From: Tenebrio molitor
Lineage: Eukaryota > Arthropoda > Insecta > Coleoptera > Tenebrionidae
Direction: 5' to 3'
Assembly: GCF_963966145.1 (NCBI RefSeq)
Contig: NC_091050.1
Span: forward strand, 20,522,001-20,586,000
Length of the DNA stretch: 64,000 bases
A program made the translations under genes and the position numbers. Shown piece by piece: positions 20,413 to 32,849 of this stretch. Within the stretch, counting starts at the first letter, position 1. Every line of letters starts with the position of its first letter. The notes under the pieces are model-generated. The model was not told the origin of the DNA. It made no database searches and saw only the letters and a list, made by a program, of their open reading frames with translations.

Positions 20413-20481
20413 TGCGAGCATTAGTATGGTTTGCAGTACGAGGCGCAGCCGAGTCTGCAAGTTCGAATGCTCGCAAAACAG
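20413..20481. repeat. Short palindrome
   Basis: GTTTGCGAGCATT...TTTGCAG is inverted as CTGCAA...AATGCTCGCAAAAC. It may be a small foldback element. Confidence 0.5.
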
Positions 20482-20777
20482 TTTCTGGTAAATACACAAG
20501 ATTTTATGCGTTGACTTTTCAATTTATTAAATAAAACATTTATTAATTGTAAATTTTATGTTTGACAGTGTCAAGTTAGGTATATAACCGGTAAAGTTTA
20601 TATATTTAGTTATATGTATGTATACCACTTTCCACATTATGTATGTCAGGTATAAAGTTGCCGTTGGCAGACGCTTTGCTGCTGGACTGTGAGCAGGCGT
20701 GGAAATAGTATATTACGCAACAAGGTCGACAAGTGTCTTATAAACAGATTGTAATGCGGGTATAATAAAAAATAGCG

Positions 20778-20883
20778 TATGATACACGTTTATAAGGGCC
20801 TTTAAAGCACTTGCGACGTTAAAACCACTCCGCTACGCGTCGTGCGCGTACTTTAAACGCTTCCTTATAAACTTGTATCATAA
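20778..20883. repeat. Foldback element (TATA-ended family)
   Basis: Ends TATGATACACGTTTATAAGG and CCTTATAAACTTGTATCATA with a GC-rich centre. Similar stems occur at 23494-23602 and 36580-36705. Confidence 0.7.
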
Positions 20884-21239
20884 AATAATATACTACTTTC
20901 TAAGATTCTGTGGAACAAATCACCATACTTATTATATCATTTAATTCTTTAAAAAATAAGCTATTTAAGGATGTCTGGTTTAACCCATGTTCCCATTTAA
21001 AAAAGATCAAGTTGGCTTTGTATTTTGAAAACTTATGGATAAAAAAATATTTTTTAGAATCTGCGTCTCTAATAGGTTTATTATTGTATTCAATTTGGAG
21101 TCGTTTATGGCTCTCTCTTAAAGCACTCGTAGTTTAATACGAGTAGATCTCTAAGAAAATGTTTATCAATATTACAGTGTATTATGGTCATTGTGATGAA
21201 CCAAGTGGGTAATTCAAATTTCCCACCAAGCGTCCATCT

Positions 21240-23290
21240 CATTTTTTTTTTCTACCAACATACGCAATGAAAATAACACCCGCGAAATTCAAAAAAATGC
21301 CAAGAGCGCGTGATCGTACCTCGTTAATTTCCCTACGTTGTGGTTTTTTTTTTTTTAAATACAAATTAAACATTACCAGATTCGTTCCAACAGGGTTTGT
21401 GAACCACACAGAAGAGTGCAAATAAAACAACACAATAATTAAAACCAGCTATTTATTCAAAGTTATGATTTTCGTTAACGCCGGGATTCATGAATAATAA
21501 AACGTCTCGGGAGAGGGCACCCAAGTCTCCTCAAATGTGAGAAGACTACTCATTTAGAACTCTAGGAAAATGGTGAGCTCTGGCCATTCTCCCAGACCCC
21601 CGAATGAGGCTCCGCTAAAAACCTCTCCTGAAAATACGAACAAGTCCGAAGTGACAACGTGGACGGGACAGTTAGTGAGAATTGAGCAAACTGATTTCAT
21701 AAACAACACAATTCAAATTCAGAAAAAAAACAGGAGGGTCATGTACATTACAAACAAAACAGTTACTTCGGACAGTTCGAGCGAGAGCGGGCACTAGGCG
21801 AGAACTTCAGCATGTTCTGTTTTTTTCTTTTCCAAGTTAATTTACAAAATACGGCAGATACGCTGTAGAAGGAGTGAGTGGCTTTGGGTGGTCCGGGGGT
21901 CTGTGGTACCTATCCTTACGACTTTATCATTTCCCGCCTACCCGCGATTTAGTGCTAAGGGGAAAAATCCTAACTGCTTTACGTTAAGTCAACAAATTGA
22001 GGTACTCTAAGTTCATCGGTTGAATTGAATATGACTATTTCAGAGCAAAAACAAACGACGCTTGTCAAGTACCACAAACTTCGAGAACAGATTACCATTC
22101 CGGAAGTTCTGTGCCAAGGAACTCGGATTCAACTTACACCATGAGCGACGTTGCGGACCAGCATTCAGCAAGCCCCGCCAAGCGTTATGGTTTTCGGGTC
22201 TCTCTTGGGGCACAACATGTTAAACGAGGGGCCGCGGGGTCGTGTTCAACGATTGGATGTTAGGAGCAACTAAACCCCTCAAACAGAGAGAGACCCTCGC
22301 GATAAGGAAGAATTGACATCTACAGCAACTGGAAAATGTAAACGAAACCGCGACAAAACTTTGTTGACGGAGTAATCTAAGAACACTTTCAGTTTGGGAT
22401 GGAAAAGTGGTAACAACCAATAACACATACATAACAATAAAACAAAAAACACAGTCCAGTCGACCCTAGCCTATTAGAGCCGGATCATCGACAAGGGGGC
22501 CCCCCCCTTGGAGGGCGCCCCAGGACTAAATGATGAAAATACCTAAATGTAGAAGATCCCTGGATAAGGAAAAAGCCCGCGCAGATACCTGAAATATAAA
22601 CCCAATTGGTTGCTACCGGGATGGAAAGTGGAAACTTTCAAATTTTGATTAAAAATGTTAAGTAATAAATAAATACTTGTTACACCAAAAGCGTCACTCG
22701 GAATAATTAGAAAGGGGATCAAAGTGAGGGAGTGCGCTGATAAAAAGTGAAAGCCACAGACCCACGCTAAAACTTGGAGTCATTTTCTTTTAGGAAAATT
22801 AGTGAATTGTAAAACCTGCTTTGACAACAAAAGGAAAACGTGATCCGTCAATTTTATAAATTTAGCAAAACTAGAACCAGGCTGCCTTACGCTCCTTCGC
22901 AAGCTTATAATGTTAAAAACATAATACATGGGGATGGTCGAGATAAATGTGGATTTTGTAAAACATGATGGAAACCCACGTGCGACCCATTTGTGTCTTA
23001 TTATTGTTAAACTACATTTCGCGCGAAGCAGAATTAATTTTAGTACCCCAAACACATACCTAGTTCAAAACAGAAGTTGGACAGCAACATTTAGCACAGT
23101 TCAATAAAAAAAACAACTAAAATCGCACAATTAGCGCACAGAAAAATACACGGTACTTCTGTACTATTCTGCGGTCAAGAAAAAAGTGCCCTCCAAAAAA
23201 AAACATGGCCGTTCATCCCCTGTCGACTTTCACCCACGCCCCCAAGCGGTCGCCGACGGTACCGAACGCCGGTAATTCTATAGCTTTCAT
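21240..23290 (-). mobile_element. Degenerate LTR-retroelement-like region
   Basis: A stretch less AT-rich than its surroundings. On the minus strand it shares ordered blocks with 32.9-33.1 kb: TTTTATTTG, GCACTCTTC, CACAACGTAGGG and ACGATCACG. These look like the R/U5 end of the same long LTR. A 75-codon reading at 21570-21797 has no recognised domain. Terminal repeats and target duplications were not found, so the limits are approximate. Confidence 0.35.
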
Positions 23291-23493
23291 TGGCGGTTAG
23301 TTTTGAATTCAAAAGCGGTTATCTCATCATTTACACCAAAAAACTTCCTATATTAATCTTCAAACTCTTTTTAACATATGTTCCAGAATCTAGTTGCATC
23401 CGTTACCTTGAATTACCAATTATGTAATACAAAATTCCCTAGAAATTGAAAATTTAATTTTTTTATTTGCCAATTCTAAAAAATAACATAAAA

Positions 23494-23602
23494 AACTCGT
23501 TTTATAAGGGCATTGGTGCACTCGTCCCATACAAAACTCCCCTACGGGTCGTTTTCTCCACTTGGGACTCGTGCGCCAAATCAACCCTTATAAAACTCTA
23601 CT
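23494..23602. repeat. Foldback element (TATA-ended family)
   Basis: Arms AACTCGTTTTATAAGGGCAT (left) and the complement ending AACCCTTATAAAACTC (right), with a GC-rich loop. Confidence 0.65.
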
Positions 23603-23973
23603 ATTAAAACATTTGGAAAGTAGCTTTCAATGAGTCCTAAGTCTGTTTAAAATTCCAGGTTTCTGGCTTAAACCATTTTAGCAGGACGATTGCACAAAGT
23701 TTAATTTATCGCTCAAACCTTCGTAAAAAATTCCTTCCGTGTTTTGACATTCCTACCTTCTCTTTATTCCACATGAAGACAGTACTGTATTGTTAGCAGT
23801 ATAGGTTAAAGCTTCACTTCAACTAATAAAAATGAAGCCAACACATATTGGCAGGTCTCAAGTTTTACTTATCCGAAGAGAATTGAAAAATTGCTAATAC
23901 TTACCAAAATAATTTGAAAAATTTAAGATGACATTTTTCCGTCTTTCATGTGTAAAATTACATTACCATTATA

Positions 23974-24196
23974 CACTGCGCCGCAAAATTAACGCTTAAT
24001 TTAGAAAATTAATCGTATTGATTTTTAGAAAATTTTTCACTGCCATTTGGAAACCAAAAATGTTCATTCGTATTATCTTAAAGTTTAAATCCAATACTCA
24101 TTAGAAAACCACTTTTCATAATGCATCATTTAAAATTTAAATTTACAGTCTTTTTTAAAGTTTTTGCACACTATGCGCTAATTTTGCGGCGCAGTG
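23974..24196. mobile_element. TA-flanked MITE
   Basis: Inverted ends CACTGCGCCGCAAAATTA and TAATTTTGCGGCGCAGTG, with TA at 23972-23973 and 24197-24198. About 223 bp; mariner-type target duplication. Confidence 0.88.
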
Positions 24197-24533
24197 TATT
24201 ATGCCAAAGAAGATTTAGTTCAAAATAGTTCACATTTTGCCATTTTTTATTTTGAAACTTTTGCTCGAACGCAAAATCTATGTTCTATTCTTGTATTTAA
24301 TAGAATTTTATTAAGAGAGGTGTTTACTAGTCGTAGTCACCATTGTAGACATGAGATAGATTGCGAAAAATACTCTTGATTTTATCAGATGTAGATGCGT
24401 TCATTATATCATCATATCATAATATGTCAATCATTTTCAGACAATTTCAATCATTGTGAGTTTTTATTTAATATTAATGTTGACGTATGAATAACCAAAA
24501 ATTTAGTCCCTAAAAATTGAACATTACCAGTAC

Positions 24534-25214
24534 AAACAGGGTGTAGAATGGATTTTGGTACATCGGCACTTTACGTGCAATAATGAAAATCCTCTGATAT
24601 TGGCTCCCCTAATTATTTTCCGACAAAACCTTAAACACAAAAGTTGTAGAGTAAAAAAAAAAATGTACCTAAATCCTTTTCTAAGTATTGTCTAACACCT
24701 TCTGTTTCTGGTAGACAAGAAAAATTAAAGATTAAAAATCTACGGATAAAATAGTAATAGCCATGACTCCCGACAACAATAAAGTTCATTTTTTGGCAAA
24801 CGTAACGAGTTTGCTGATTCCTCAAAGAATGAACTCTTTTAACAAAGAAGAAAAAGTTAACTTCGTAAAATAGTATTACTCCGGATTGTCTTTTAGAGAC
24901 ATGCATTCTGTCCGGAGCGACCAATTCCAAGTTTGACATGTCAAATATCATACATTGTCATCTTTGGTTGTCACCTCGGTTACACTTCCCAGCTATTGCT
25001 ATTTTGACAAATTCTTTAATCCTTTTTTCCATTATTGTGTACTTCCGGAAGATGTTAAAAAACAAAACAAATAAGAATTGGGAACCATTTTTAAAACTCT
25101 ACAACTTTTGTATGTAAGGGTTTGTTCTAAAATAATTAGGGGAGTCAATATTCGAGGATTTTTACTTTTACACGTAATGCGCCTATGTACCAAAATCCAT
25201 TCTACACCCAGTAT
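24534..25214. mobile_element. ACAGGGTGTAGAATGG MITE family, copy 1
   Basis: Long inverted termini, left 24536-24660 and right about 25090-25214, with shared motifs GGATTTTGGTACAT, TATTGGCTCC and AAAGTTGTAGAG. A homologous copy lies at 30430-31097. The minus-strand ORF 24631-24951 might be a degraded transposase N-terminus, but no domain is clear. Confidence 0.82.
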
Positions 25215-27046
25215 ATCAGTTTGAAATACTTAATCGAAATGCAGGAAGATTACGTCATGTCTGTTTGGCATTTTAATTTTTAAATAGTGATAAGCCGAGG
25301 ACCATACTGGTGATTTATTGAAACGAGGTGAATGTATTACACACAAATCAAAATCCATTTTGACAGGTTAATGAAAGAGAAAGTACGAACGTGGAACGTG
25401 TAACAAGTACCATTTTGAACCGTGTCTAACAAACAATATTGTCTATTGATTTATTATCTAAACATCAGCCGGTTACACATCATTGGGAAGTGAAAATTAA
25501 ATCACTTTCATTGAATTTCGTAACAGAGCCATGTTTGTTAAGTGAATAAAAATTCATGTAATGGTATGTAACTGTATTGTTTAATACCTTCATAAATAAC
25601 AGACGAAAAAAAAAACAGAAAAAAGAGAGAGCCAAAGAAAACAGTATTATTTAATTGTACTCAGCACACCTCAAAAGCAATAAAATTTCTTTACAATTAG
25701 AAACTAAAAAAATGATCGAAATGAAAATTCTTGGTGGTGGTGTATGTATAAATTAATGTCTGTAAATTTCAAATATTTCATTCAGTATTCACATCGTAAC
25801 AGTTACTGGATTGTGAATTAAAAACTTTGCAAAGTCGTTATCTGTCATCAGCGGTTTTGCATACAAATCGAATGACATAGAACTGCAAAACGAAACGATT
25901 TTTCATTTATAATAAATTTTCTTAGATAAGATTATTAAGAGGAATATCTTACGTAGATATAATTGGTAATGGGTTATTATAATTGTTTTCCTTTATCATT
26001 GAATTTTAGTGGTTTTTGCTCACTGAAAATATTTGGCAAAGATGGCAATTTAATCACTAGTGAGGAAATAATATTTTCTCACTAGTGAGCAAAGTGAATG
26101 TTTTGCGAGTTTCTCGATAGAGAGCGCCAAATATGTTGTACTGAAAGTATTTTTAATCTGTCTTTAAAATAATTTCTGAATATTATTAATAACTATATTA
26201 ATACTAGGTACTGTATAACCGACTCCACTGCTTTATTAGGACAATTGTCTTCTCTGGTCCCTCAACCCAACACGAGAGGTCTACAATACTTGTGCTTCGA
26301 ATCGTAGTAAATAATTTGTTAGACGTTTTTTTAAAGCGCCTCATTAGTTGGTTTATCTGTGGGTGAACAATAATAATAATCCATAATAATTAATTAATAA
26401 TTCGGTCCTCAACAGCTTGCTCAGATTCTAGAATCTTTCAGCGATTTTTCCTTTATTTGTACTTGCAAAGATGTTTCTTGTTTGAGAAAATTGGAAAATT
26501 TTGTAAGCTATTCATCCTTGCCGGACAACACTGAAACAAGTCACTAATCATTGTTGAATATCCATTTTAATAATAAGACATTACACGAAATGTATGCTAA
26601 AATGTAAAACGTAAAACAGTATAGCATTTATGTGTAGGTGAACACACAATGCACGAGATAGTCTTGAAAAACCTTTTTGTGCCCATAGCCTTGAAAGCGA
26701 TGCTTCCAACATCCAACGCTCACTCAGCAACGAGTGTTTCCCGATCGACTCGAATGTAAAAATTGCAAAAAACGCTGGCCCTTTAAGGCCTTCAAAAAAA
26801 AAATTGGTCTTGATAATAATAAAATTTAGTTCATAAAATACAACTTGCCTGGATTTTCCTCCATTACAAAATTAGGGAAATATTTATAATCGTTGAAAAT
26901 TGTTCCTATTAAATTTACAAATTTTTGCAAAAATTGAAATGTCCAGTGAAGCAATTGTTTCTAATAACTAAAGGTCACTGCGTACTTGGTTTTCTGTTCG
27001 TTTATGTATAATGTATTAAAACAAAAAATTTTAATTTAATGTTCGT
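25215..27046. other. Intergenic, no gene seen
   Basis: AT-rich. The only structure noticed is a pair of TCACTAGTGAG palindromic motifs at about 26055-26097 (a related CTCACTAGTG lies near 17940). No ORF of note. Confidence 0.5.
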
Positions 27047-27198
27047 ACAAAAAATATTGTACGAACCACTTGCGTGAAGACATCTTCCGCTCATTCGCGC
27101 ATTAATTAAAGGCACTCACTCCTTCGTCGCTCGTGCTTTATAAAATGCGCTCATGCGGGAATATCGTCTTCCCGCACTTGGTTCGTAAATAACTATTT
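27047..27198. repeat. Foldback element family A, copy 2
   Basis: Matches 13155-13302 over its length: AAAATATTGTAC, GAAGAC, ACTCCTTCGTCGCT, AATGCGCTCATG, GTTCGTAAATAACTATTT. Palindromic overall. Confidence 0.82.
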
Positions 27199-27288
27199 TG
27201 CTGCTTTAACTCAGAAAAGCTTTATTACCACTTTGAAAAATGATAAACAATGAATAATGCAAAGTGACAAATATGAGCTATATTTTTT

Positions 27289-28268
27289 CAATGGGGTCTA
27301 TGAGAACTGGTGGACCAAAATAATACGGTGAATTCATCATCTTCTGGGAATAATAGGAAAAATGTTCAAAAAAATCTATCTTAAATTGTGATTAGGAAAG
27401 AAGCAATTTAAACTGACCAATCCTGTTGTTGATGTTAAGTTACCCATAAATTAGTTTTCCTGCTTTATTTATAACTATGGATGCATTTCAAATGATGCAT
27501 ATAATTAAGTTCGGACACAACCGAATTGAGTTTTTAAAAAATATTTATTAAAACTACGAGCTCTCTAATACATGGTACTAATAAGAACTGAACTGAGTGT
27601 CACTACAATTTCTTTATATACCCTAAAATACAGATGGCTTATTGATAAACAATGCACACATTTGGTGAACAAACTAACATGGTGCAAACAAATGGCATTT
27701 GATAGATAAACTAAACATATAAATACTTAGTAAAATAAGACATATTGTGGGGTGGTCACGTAGACATCTGTTGAGCTATGAGGGTGGTCGCGTAGGCGGA
27801 CATAATTATATGCATTGTTGGGTATCCGCATTGTTTGTGCAATGACGGACGTTTTTAGGTTATAATATTTTTCAGGTTATAGTGTATATTTCTGCTAGAA
27901 TGTTCCCTATTGGGAAAACGAAGTGCGTACTCCTGAGCAGCAAATGTGGCACTCTCCATATAAGACAAGCATATCAAAATATCGTGAAGAAGTAAACATT
28001 AAGCGTTTTTCTTTTGTAATTGTCAGAAATAATTTATTATGACGTAATATTCAATTATTATGTCTTTGCAACAATCAAATTTGTTTCGATAGTTACTAAT
28101 ATAATTTTTTAAGGTAATTTTATATCTACCCGCGATTGGTCAATTCACAACGTTTTTATTTTAAAATCCAATGAGGATGGATTTTTTAAAATATTTTTCC
28201 TATTATTCCCAGAAGATGATGAGTTTACCGTATTATTTTGCGTCCGCAAGTTCTGATATACCCTGTAT
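27289..28268. mobile_element. MITE of about 0.98 kb with long inverted termini
   Basis: Left arm 27289-27365 and right arm about 28190-28268 are complementary with scattered mismatches (AAAATAATACGGT, CATCATCTTCTGGGAATAAT). The right end reads ACCCTGTATA. The interior has no recognised coding sequence. Confidence 0.75.
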
Positions 28269-28345
28269 ACATACACTAAATTCATTTTAACAGTTATTGT
28301 CTAAAAACGAAACCAAATGAAATTGAACAAAACACTGAAATAACT

Positions 28346-29712
28346 ATCCCTCCGCCACCCGGCAGTGCAGTGCTTATCAACATAATTACCGGCGTCTCGC
28401 CTCCGCATTTGGACTTTGTTGTGTATTATGTTCTGTGTCAATGTTAAGGAATTTCCTCACGATATAACATGAGTATAATAATACACCTTTTTGAATTTCA
28501 ACTACCAATGTGTTCTCTAAATCCAGAATTTTTAAATTTTTAAAAAGAGATTGCGGTACTATATATTCACGTTGCTGAAATTATGTGGTAAAATAGAAAT
28601 TTTTTTCTAAACTCCAAAGATTTCTCATAGCAACGGAGAGCTCTAAATACAGGGTGTTTTCGAAGTTGAGGGGTTCCTTGTAACACGAGATACTATACAT
28701 TATTCTTAAGAATTTTAGCCTAAATCTTCTTAGTAAAATGTTTGTATTAAGGGAGATAATTGATTGTATATTTTTATTGTTTTCTAAAATTTTGAGTCCG
28801 GTCCTGTCTATTTCTCCGCTGTTCTAGATTAATAACTGACGTGGCTCAGGATGTTGTCTTTCTGGAAATCGCTCTGCGTACTCTCTGGACGCCGCAGCTG
28901 CATTCTGATAACGTGATAACATTGTCCATACATTAGCAACATATCTGTGAGCTCATTATTTTCGTAATGATAAAGCCATTCCGACTAATTAGATGACAAC
29001 TCTGACAGTATTTTTGATTAACGTCCATGCTCATTTGATTTTTGTTGTCAATTCTAATTTCTAACAAATCAGCGCAAATTTGAGCAGGACCGGTTTCAAA
29101 AATTTCAAAAAAATCAACTTATTGCATCTTCATTGCCCTACACATTTTACTAAGGTGACTTTGGCTAAAACTCTTTAGAACAACGCATACTATCACAGGT
29201 TAAAAGGAACACCTCAACTTCGAAAACACCCTGTATTTATTAATTTTTGTGTAATATGTCTGTGTTATATTATGGGAATTTGGAACAGCTATATCTAAAA
29301 GATATGCTTGCTTTTGTTGTTTATTTAAAATAATAATGTCTGGTCTGTTATGCTGAATGTGAATGTCAGTTAAAACTGTGCGATTAAAAAAAACAACTTT
29401 CTGGTTTATAAATGTAATGTGGTTGTGTATCCTTTAATAAATTGAATTTAACAGCTAAATTCATGTGAATAATTTTAGCGAATATATCATGACGTTTCTT
29501 ATATTCGCTTTGAGCGAAAACGGTGCAAGAAGAAATGATGTGTTCAATGGTTTCCCATTCAGTTCCGCAAATCCTACATTTATCGATGATCGAATGTAAA
29601 CCGCATATGTGTTTTTTATAATTTCTTGTATTGATAACACGATCTTGTATTGCAAGTACAAAACCCTCAGTCTCAGGATGAATATTTGATTTCTTAAGCC
29701 ATTATATATTAT
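28346..29712 (-). pseudogene. RLE-type LINE, C-terminal fragment B, interrupted by a MITE
   Basis: Read on the minus strand it parallels the fragment at 44171-44932: a CCHC-like finger (CRICGTEWETIEHIISSC) and then the restriction-like endonuclease signature PD...D in RPDIIILNKQQKQAYLLDIA, followed by VPNSHNI. This C-terminal layout is that of R2-type (RLE) non-LTR retrotransposons. It has a small deletion after PESCF, and a 584-bp MITE (28650-29233) is inserted in the coding part. It ends in the same 3' untranslated sequence as fragment A. The 5' side is cut by another MITE at about 29711. Confidence 0.85.
28650..29233. mobile_element. CAGGGTGTTTTCGAAG MITE, TA duplication proven by an empty site
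   Basis: Inverted termini CAGGGTGTTTTCGAAGTTGA and complement, flanked by TA at 28648-28649 and 29234-29235. The homologous LINE at 44.55 kb is continuous across this point and has a single TA, which fixes the ends. 584 bp, no transposase. Confidence 0.92.
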
Positions 29713-29978
29713 ATATCTGTGGCGGTCGTGAAAAAGTAGGTAAGTCAAATAATTTCAAAAATGAGTTAACGATGTTTACACCTTAATAATAAATCATGGA
29801 ATTAAATAATTCAGATTTTCACAGTTTAAAATTTACTTATATTGAAAGCAAGTACAGGTAGAATGAAGTTTCTATTTAATTACAGGATTTTAAGAATGAT
29901 GTGGAATTTTGAATCGTTGCGCTGAAAAATTTACATTTTCGACTTACCTACTTTTTCACGACCACCACAGATATTATA
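29711..29978. mobile_element. MITE with about 35-bp inverted termini
   Basis: TATCTGTGGCGGTCGTGAAA, then AAGTAGGTAAGTC at left; GACTTACCTACTTTTTCACG, then ACCACCACAGATA at right. TA-rich borders. It lies at the 5' break of LINE fragment B. Confidence 0.88.
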
Positions 29979-30429
29979 CATCTAAAGTCCATTCAATAAA
30001 CATCTAGACTGTCATCAAAATTGCAGTTGTTAGGTTGGTTAAATCACTAGTTATTTTCATATTGCACAGTTGATATCTATGATTTTTTTAATTTTTCAAA
30101 CTAATCATTTGTTTAAATGGGTATTGTCAAATAAATTGCAAAATTATTTAAGTGTATTTTGTAAAAAGGTAAAAATGGAAAGTTCAAATCGAACTAGAGT
30201 GGTTCTATTGGCGCGAGAGAAGAGGGCCATTAGAAATTATTATGAGGAACAAACAAAAAAGTGATAATAACGGGAAGAAATTAGATACAAATTTGTGCCA
30301 AAGCCGCTCCAGTATTGTTAACTAAGAATTGGTATTCGTTCTTGTGATTCACAAATCAAAATTTTGCAGATAAGTAAGTGTTAATCAAGTGTTAAATAAT
30401 AAATGAAACAGATTAGTTTATTTTCCATG
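29979..30429. other. Intergenic, no supported gene
   Basis: Contains a short open reading from an ATG at 30175 to TGA near 30262 (29 codons, basic) with no recognised domain. Not supported as a gene. Confidence 0.4.
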
Positions 30430-31097
30430 ATACGTGTAAAAATAAAAATCCTCGGATATTGGCTCCCATAATTATTTTAGAACAAAGCCTTAAATACAAA
30501 AGTTGTAGAGTTTTAAAAATGGTTTCCAATTCTTACTTTTTTTGTTTTTTAACATCTTCCGGAAGTACACAATAATGGAAAAAGAATGGAATAATTTGTC
30601 AAAATAGCAATAGCAGTGAAGTGTAACCGAGGTGACAACCAAACTCGCTGCGTTTTGTCAAAAAATGAATTTTATTGTTGTGGCAATTACTATTTTATCG
30701 ATAGATTTTTAATATTTAATTTTGCTTGTCTAACAGAAGCAGAAGGTGTTAGAAAATAATTAGAAAAGGATTTAGATACATTTTTTTTTACTCTACAACT
30801 TTTGTATTTAATGTTTTGTTGGAAAATAATTAGGGGAGCCAATATCCGAAGTCCCTATGTACAGTGGCGAGCACGGAATTTCGCACACATTGGACATTTC
30901 ACTGACATAATTTTATTAAAATGAGATACTGGCGGCAGTGTCGTGACAGTTTAGGTGAAACATCAGTCATGATCACATATATCATGATTGATTATAATGA
31001 CCATAAAGCTTAGACTAGATAGTTTTTTTTAATGACATACAAATTGGTGTGCGAAATTCCGTGCTCCCCACTGTACCAAAATCCATTCTACACCCTG
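30430..31097. mobile_element. ACAGGGTGTAGAATGG MITE family, copy 2 (left end truncated) with a nested MITE
   Basis: Homologous to 24534-25214: AAAATCCTCGGATATTGGCT, AAAGTTGTAGAG and the right end CATTCTACACCCTGTA. The interior is inverted relative to copy 1. The outermost left terminus is missing. A separate MITE is inserted at 30862-31073. Confidence 0.82.
30862..31073. mobile_element. Nested TA MITE (CAGTGGCGAGCACGG ends)
   Basis: Ends CAGTGGCGAGCACGGAATTT and the complement, with TA at 30860-30861 and 31074-31075. Copy 1 of the host MITE (near 25190) reads straight through with one TA, confirming the insertion point. Confidence 0.93.
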
Positions 31098-31325
31098 TAT
31101 ATTTTGTAATTAGATTTTGATGTCGGTACACTCTAGCGAAAAATGTTTATATCCAAATACAGTCAAAACAAGCATTTTATTTAAAATTTAATTTTGACAG
31201 TCTAGGAGTTTTTTGAATTTACTATAAGCATATATTTTTATCAATGAAGATTTGTTACAATTAGAAAAGTAAAATATACAAAGCGTCTCCAATTAATACA
31301 GTATTTAGTTTTCATACTTGCAGAC

Positions 31326-32102
31326 TATAGTTCATTTTTTAATGCTGTAGAAAAAGTCAGGCAACCCAATATACAGTTATCAATGCTGCCTAGATATCTT
31401 AAATTCGTTTATAATTGATATGGATCCACGATGCCGCTAAAAATTCTGGTTGTCAAAATCTCTGTCATTCTGACAAGGTTTTGACATTCGATAAAAAAAT
31501 TTAATTGAAATGAGAAAACGTGTTTAATAATGTGTTTAATCTAGAATTCATGAATAAAAAAGCAGTGCGTTAGTAAATAGAAACAATAATTAACGATAAC
31601 TCAAACATATTATGGATTTAAAAAATCAACTCTCATCTTCGAATTCTTCTGGTTAATCCGAATCGTCATCAGACTCTCCAAGGTGTATAATCAGTGGTTC
31701 CACGGTCACTTCAATACGCACATCTAATTGCCACATCTGCTCCTCTTTAGTTTAACCGTATCCCCAACCTTAAGTTCCGCATGTTCATCATCATCATAGA
31801 CATATTTGGAAATGTTCAAAATCATGTTTTTTCGAATGCGGATAAGGACGACTTACTTTTTCGTTGAACATAATTTGTTCTGTGCAGCCCATCGATAAAC
31901 AAGTATAAAAACCTTTGACCAAACTAGCCTTTAAATTAATACCTAATTGACAGTGACACGAATTGACATTAACGCATTTATTGTGGCATATGGCATCATG
32001 GATTGAAGTAATTTACAAAATTGAAATAGGAATCTAGCGAACTATTGAAAGTGTATATTTGGCTGCCTGACTTTTTCTACAGCATTAAAAAATGAACTAT
32101 AG
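31326..32102. mobile_element. MITE of about 0.78 kb with 40-bp inverted termini
   Basis: TATAGTTCATTTTTTAATGC, then TGTAGAAAAAGTCAGGCA at left, and the complement ending CTATA at right. The middle, about 31630-31900, is less AT-rich and on the minus strand has short coding-like stretches (a DDDEHAELKVGDTVKL reading). It may be a relic of a transposase or a captured gene. Confidence 0.82.
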
Positions 32103-32586
32103 AATTAATTTTAAAAAAAGTATTGTTGTACTTGGGAATCAACACTTCAGTGGTTCTTATAAAATTCAAAGCAGAAGGAAGTTTGGTAAGTTTTTATGGT
32201 TGAACGTTGAATTAGTTATTACTACACTACAGGCGAATGCAGTGTCATGAACGTTTTAATGGCAAGTTCCAGAATGCAAGTGGTTGATTTTTTAACTTAT
32301 GCTATGGTGCTAATGGTTTACAAGAAATTTGCATTGCTATGCGGATGGAGAAACCAAAAAAGATTCATAATCTATTTATCACCTTAGTGGTATAAACTGA
32401 AGTTTTTTAATTGCAAAGTTTATACATATTTGAAACGGTAGTTTCATTGGATGTACCATTGTTTGAGCCCATGCTTAAATTCGAGTCCCAACTGTCGACA
32501 CTATTGGTCGATATCTTTTTCCACCCCATAGCAACTGCGGGTGCAACTTTGGTTAATTTCTAGTACGTAAGAGTGCATAGATTAAA
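32103..32586. other. Intergenic, no gene seen
   Basis: No ORF, repeat or signal recognised. Confidence 0.4.
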
Positions 32587-32790
32587 TATATCGAATGTTC
32601 ATTTAAAATTATCTTCAAAGTTGGCATTGAAGAGTCGATTGTGAACGCATCACGGATCAGCTATTTAAGTCTGACCTCTAACCATTTTGCGTTGTTTGTA
32701 TTTTTACTCTGCAGACTGACGAGTGGTGCGTTCACAATCGACCCTTCAACGCCAACTTTGAGGAGATATTTAAATAAATACCCGATATAT
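32587..32790. mobile_element. Foldback MITE family B, copy 1
   Basis: Inverted halves with GAAGAGTCGATTGTGAACGC at left and its complement at right; TATCGAAT and CCCGATAT ends. Homologous copies at 55825-56003 and 57905-58073. Confidence 0.88.
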
Positions 32791-32849
32791 TTCAAGCAAG
32801 AAACAACACGTATTCCTTTTACGACCTTTGGGTAACCATCACCCAATGC

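Noticed and set aside
21570..21797. A 75-aa gene
   Set aside because: No recognised domain and lies within an LTR-like relic; treated as unassigned.
24631..24951. Confident transposase call
   Set aside because: The first residues hint at an HTH, but no motif is clear and the ORF lies mostly within MITE arms.
25215..27046. CRISPR-like or satellite array
   Set aside because: Only isolated short palindromes; no regular repeat-spacer or tandem structure here or elsewhere in the window.
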